In this document: positions 5,887 through 7,367 of the stretch, one piece after another | How positions within the stretch are numbered: the stretch's first letter is position 1 | How the letters are laid out: each line of letters opens with the position of its first letter | Assembly (NCBI GenBank): GCA_023134755.1 | Contig: JAGLUM010000107.1 | Span: 1-7,367 of the forward strand | Length of the DNA stretch: 7,367 nucleotides | Source: Fidelibacterota bacterium | GTDB taxonomy: Bacteria > Fidelibacterota > Fidelibacteria > Fidelibacterales > Fidelibacteraceae | Reading direction: 5' to 3' | Position numbers and translations under genes: made by a program | Notes under the pieces: model-generated | Database searches by the model: none | What the model saw: the letters and a program-made list of their open reading frames with translations, nothing else | Told to the model about the DNA's origin: nothing

Positions 5887-6615
5887 ATGAAAACGATTTA
5901 TGATATTCATTTATTTTCAATCCTGCATCATATTCCCTATGAGAATATAAGCAAGATATTACGTCTAAAAATGAATCCCAAAGACCGTCCGCGTGACAGT
6001 AAAACCCTTTTATCAGACCATCATTCATTGCATTTTGGCGGAACCTGTTTCTCTCTGGTTAATTTAGTTGTAAAATCTCTGCAAATCGAAGGTATCAAGG
6101 CCTATCCGGTAAAAGCGGATATTCACCGCAGAACGTTTCCTCACTTTTTCGCGATCGCGGAATATGATCATAAATACTACCTGATAGATCCCGGTTATCT
6201 TATTAATAAGCCGCTGGAAATACGGCAGGACCGTGCTACGCATCAGAAGAACGGAGCTATTGATTTTAACGTAAATCATCTCAAAGAAGGCCAATTCCAA
6301 CTTCAAACACATACAAACGGACAGCAGAAAACACGCTATACTTTTCATGTTGAGCCACTTGATGACGCGGAATTTTTGGAATTCTGGATACATTCATTTG
6401 ATTACATGAACGCTATTGTTGCTTCACGCTTTATTGATAATAAATTTATTTATATCAATGGAAATTATGTACAGATCCGCAGCAAAGGCAATATTGAAAA
6501 ATATGACCAGAAAGAAAAGGCGCTACATTACCTTAAGACCTACTTTGATTTTGATAAAAATATAATTCATACTGCCAATATTCTCCTTCAGGAGTACCGC
6601 AAACAACAGAAGTAA
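5887..6615 (+). CDS. Arylamine N-acetyltransferase-like protein (NAT family)
   Basis: A 242-residue protein with the signature pattern of the NAT family (transglutaminase-like cysteine fold). It shows 'HIPYEN' (15-20), 'FGGTCFSLVNLV' (50-61) carrying Cys54, 'FPHFFAIAEYDHKYYLIDPGY' (84-104, split here as PHFFAI and YLIDPGY) carrying His86 and Asp101. The His-to-Asp spacing of 15 equals that of classical NATs, so a complete Cys-His-Asp triad appears present. Classical members move an acyl group from acyl-CoA to an amine via the active cysteine. Some relatives act in secondary metabolism. It is shorter than the usual 270-280 residues: the N-terminus begins close to the IPYEN motif, and an in-frame TAA at 5875-5877 rules out a longer start. 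The acyl donor and acceptor cannot be told. It is probably co-transcribed with the UroD-like gene 38 nt downstream. It is divergent from the oxidoreductase operon, with no evident functional link. Confidence 0.8.
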   Translation: MKTIYDIHLFSILHHIPYENISKILRLKMNPKDRPRDSKTLLSDHHSLHFGGTCFSLVNLVVKSLQIEGIKAYPVKADIHRRTFPHFFAIAEYDHKYYLIDPGYLINKPLEIRQDRATHQKNGAIDFNVNHLKEGQFQLQTHTNGQQKTRYTFHVEPLDDAEFLEFWIHSFDYMNAIVASRFIDNKFIYINGNYVQIRSKGNIEKYDQKEKALHYLKTYFDFDKNIIHTANILLQEYRKQQK

Positions 6616-6639
6616 TTTGAATACACACAGAAAATATAT

Positions 6640-6644
6640 AGGAG
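6640..6644 (+). promoter_or_regulatory. Ribosome-binding site deciding the UroD-like start
   Basis: AGGAG lies 9 nt before the ATG at 6654. Two earlier ATGs (6646 and 6649) are in another frame that stops at once (Met-Met-Ile-stop, TGA at 6655-6657) and sit too close to AGGAG, so 6654 is the start. This is the strongest Shine-Dalgarno sequence in the window. Confidence 0.75.
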
Positions 6645-6653
6645 CATGATGAT

Positions 6654-7367
6654 ATGACCGGTAAAGAACGCATCATAAACACTTTCACAAAGAATCCGGT
6701 TGATACGGTCCCCTGGGTTCCTTTTGCCGGTGTTCACGCCGGAAAGCTCTGCGGATATAATGCGACGGAAGTATTAATTGACCCCGATAAATTATATACA
6801 TCTCTCATGAAAGTAAATGAGGTTTACCTCCCGGATGGTCAGCCTGTTATATTTGATCTTCAGGTCGAAGCTGAAATCCTGGGATGTGAATTAATGTGGG
6901 CTGATGATAGTCCTCCCTCCGTTGTAACACATCCCCTGGAGAACGATTTCATTATTCCAAAAAAAATGCCGAAAATTACGGACGGACGTATTCCCGTAAT
7001 TTTGGATGCAATGAAACGCATAAAAGCATCTATTGGCAAAACAACCGCTTTATACGGCCTTATCTGCGGTCCGCTGACCCTAGCAACCCATCTGCGTGGT
7101 TCTGAGCTCTTCATGGACACTTATATTAATGAAGAAAAGGTACATCAACTGATACGCTATTGTAATGATGTCGCAAAAAAAATGACAGATTATTATAGCG
7201 AAGCAGGTATGGACATTATTGCTGTGGTAGATCCGGTCGTTTCACAAATATCACCGGAGATGTTCATTCAGTATCTGCATACACCTCTAATGGAACTTTT
7301 TTCTTATATTAAAGAGAAAAATGCCTACTCATCTTTCTTTGTCTGCGGTGATGCGACAAAAAATATC
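6654..7367 (+). CDS. Uroporphyrinogen decarboxylase / MtaA-family protein, 5' part
   Basis: Open to the right edge, 238 residues visible of an expected 330-350. The N-terminus 'MTGKERIINTF...VDTVPWVPFAGVHAGKL', the block 'GQPVIFDLQVEAEILGCEL' (62-80), 'YGLICGPLTLATHLRG' (134-149), 'AGMDIIAVVDPVVSQISPEMF' (184-204, in two parts) and 'FFVCGDATKN' (228-237) match the UroD superfamily. This is the branch including methylcobalamin:coenzyme M methyltransferases (MtaA, CmuA-like) and many uncharacterised anaerobe proteins, rather than haem-pathway HemE. In MtaA-type enzymes a His-x-Cys pair binds zinc at the last motif. Here Cys231 is kept but the His position is Phe229, so standard zinc-dependent thiol methylation is doubtful. 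No corrinoid protein or methyltransferase partner is visible in the window. A role in methyl or one-carbon transfer is possible but inferred. Two A8 tracts (6959-6966, 7175-7182) lie in the reading frame. Confidence 0.85.
   Translation, partial: MTGKERIINTFTKNPVDTVPWVPFAGVHAGKLCGYNATEVLIDPDKLYTSLMKVNEVYLPDGQPVIFDLQVEAEILGCELMWADDSPPSVVTHPLENDFIIPKKMPKITDGRIPVILDAMKRIKASIGKTTALYGLICGPLTLATHLRGSELFMDTYINEEKVHQLIRYCNDVAKKMTDYYSEAGMDIIAVVDPVVSQISPEMFIQYLHTPLMELFSYIKEKNAYSSFFVCGDATKNI
6972..7003 (+). repeat. Perfect 10-bp inverted repeat inside the UroD-like gene
   Basis: AAAATTACGG (6972-6981) and CCGTAATTTT (6994-7003) are exact reverse complements separated by 12 bases. They could form a stable hairpin in the mRNA about 320 nt into the gene. 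The segment encodes KITDGRIPVIL, which is ordinary family sequence, so the repeat may be accidental. Confidence 0.6.

Noticed and set aside
6064..6393. A minus-strand reading frame of 109 codons opposite the NAT-like gene
   Set aside because: It lies wholly opposite a gene with a clear family signature and shows no recognisable motif of its own.
6646..6657. A Met-Met-Ile-stop mini-ORF overlapping the UroD-like start, possibly regulatory
   Set aside because: Its first ATG is 1 nt from AGGAG, too close for initiation. It is most simply chance in an ATGATGATATG run.
6860..7120. A minus-strand reading frame of 86 codons opposite the UroD-like gene
   Set aside because: It is a shadow of the real plus-strand gene, which shows family motifs throughout and a strong ribosome-binding site.

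Overview
The window looks like chromosome of an AT-rich anaerobic bacterium. The evidence is a large multi-[Fe-S], flavin-dependent NAD(P)H oxidoreductase operon of the kind found in anaerobes, a UroD/MtaA-type protein, and GC-rich palindromes scattered in an AT-rich spacer. Lineage cannot be fixed from this sequence. The spacer palindromes and weak ribosome-binding sites at operon-leading genes recall Bacteroidota/Ignavibacteriota/Calditrichota-type genomes, but that is only an impression.

Layout: (1) 1-177 is the 3' end of a plus-strand class V aminotransferase, followed by a strong hairpin terminator (196-228) that can work in both directions. (2) 229-587 is a gene-free spacer with several short palindromes that look like a small REP/MITE-type repeat cluster. 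(3) 5739 down to 588 (minus strand) is a compact three-gene operon encoding NuoE-like, NuoF/HydB-like and NuoG+GltD-fusion subunits. (4) 5740-5886 is a short divergent promoter region. (5) 5887-6615 (plus) is an arylamine N-acetyltransferase-like protein, followed 38 nt later by (6) 6654 to the window end, a UroD/MtaA-family protein that runs off the edge.

The main system is the operon. The first two subunits match the NADH-oxidising module of HydABC/Hnd electron-bifurcating hydrogenases: a NuoE-type [2Fe-2S] protein, and a NuoF flavoprotein with an N-terminal thioredoxin-like domain and C-terminal ferredoxin domains. The third subunit has no hydrogenase H-cluster domain and no complete molybdopterin catalytic domain. 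Instead a complete GltD/NfnB-type FAD- and NADPH-binding module is inserted into a NuoG-like scaffold. The complex thus carries an NADH site and an NADPH site joined by a chain of Fe-S clusters. That is the architecture of the Stn ('Sporomusa-type Nfn') transhydrogenases, which couple NADH, NADP+ and ferredoxin. The most likely role is soluble cytoplasmic balancing of NADH, NADPH and ferredoxin pools. The family is known, so this is recognition of a rare architecture, not a new system.

Both genes leading away from the 5740-5886 spacer lack a Shine-Dalgarno sequence. Both have a promoter-like -35/-10 pair placed so that transcription would begin at or within a few bases of the start codon. The internal genes have purine-rich ribosome-binding sites. 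No tRNA, rRNA, CRISPR array, transposase or phage gene was seen.
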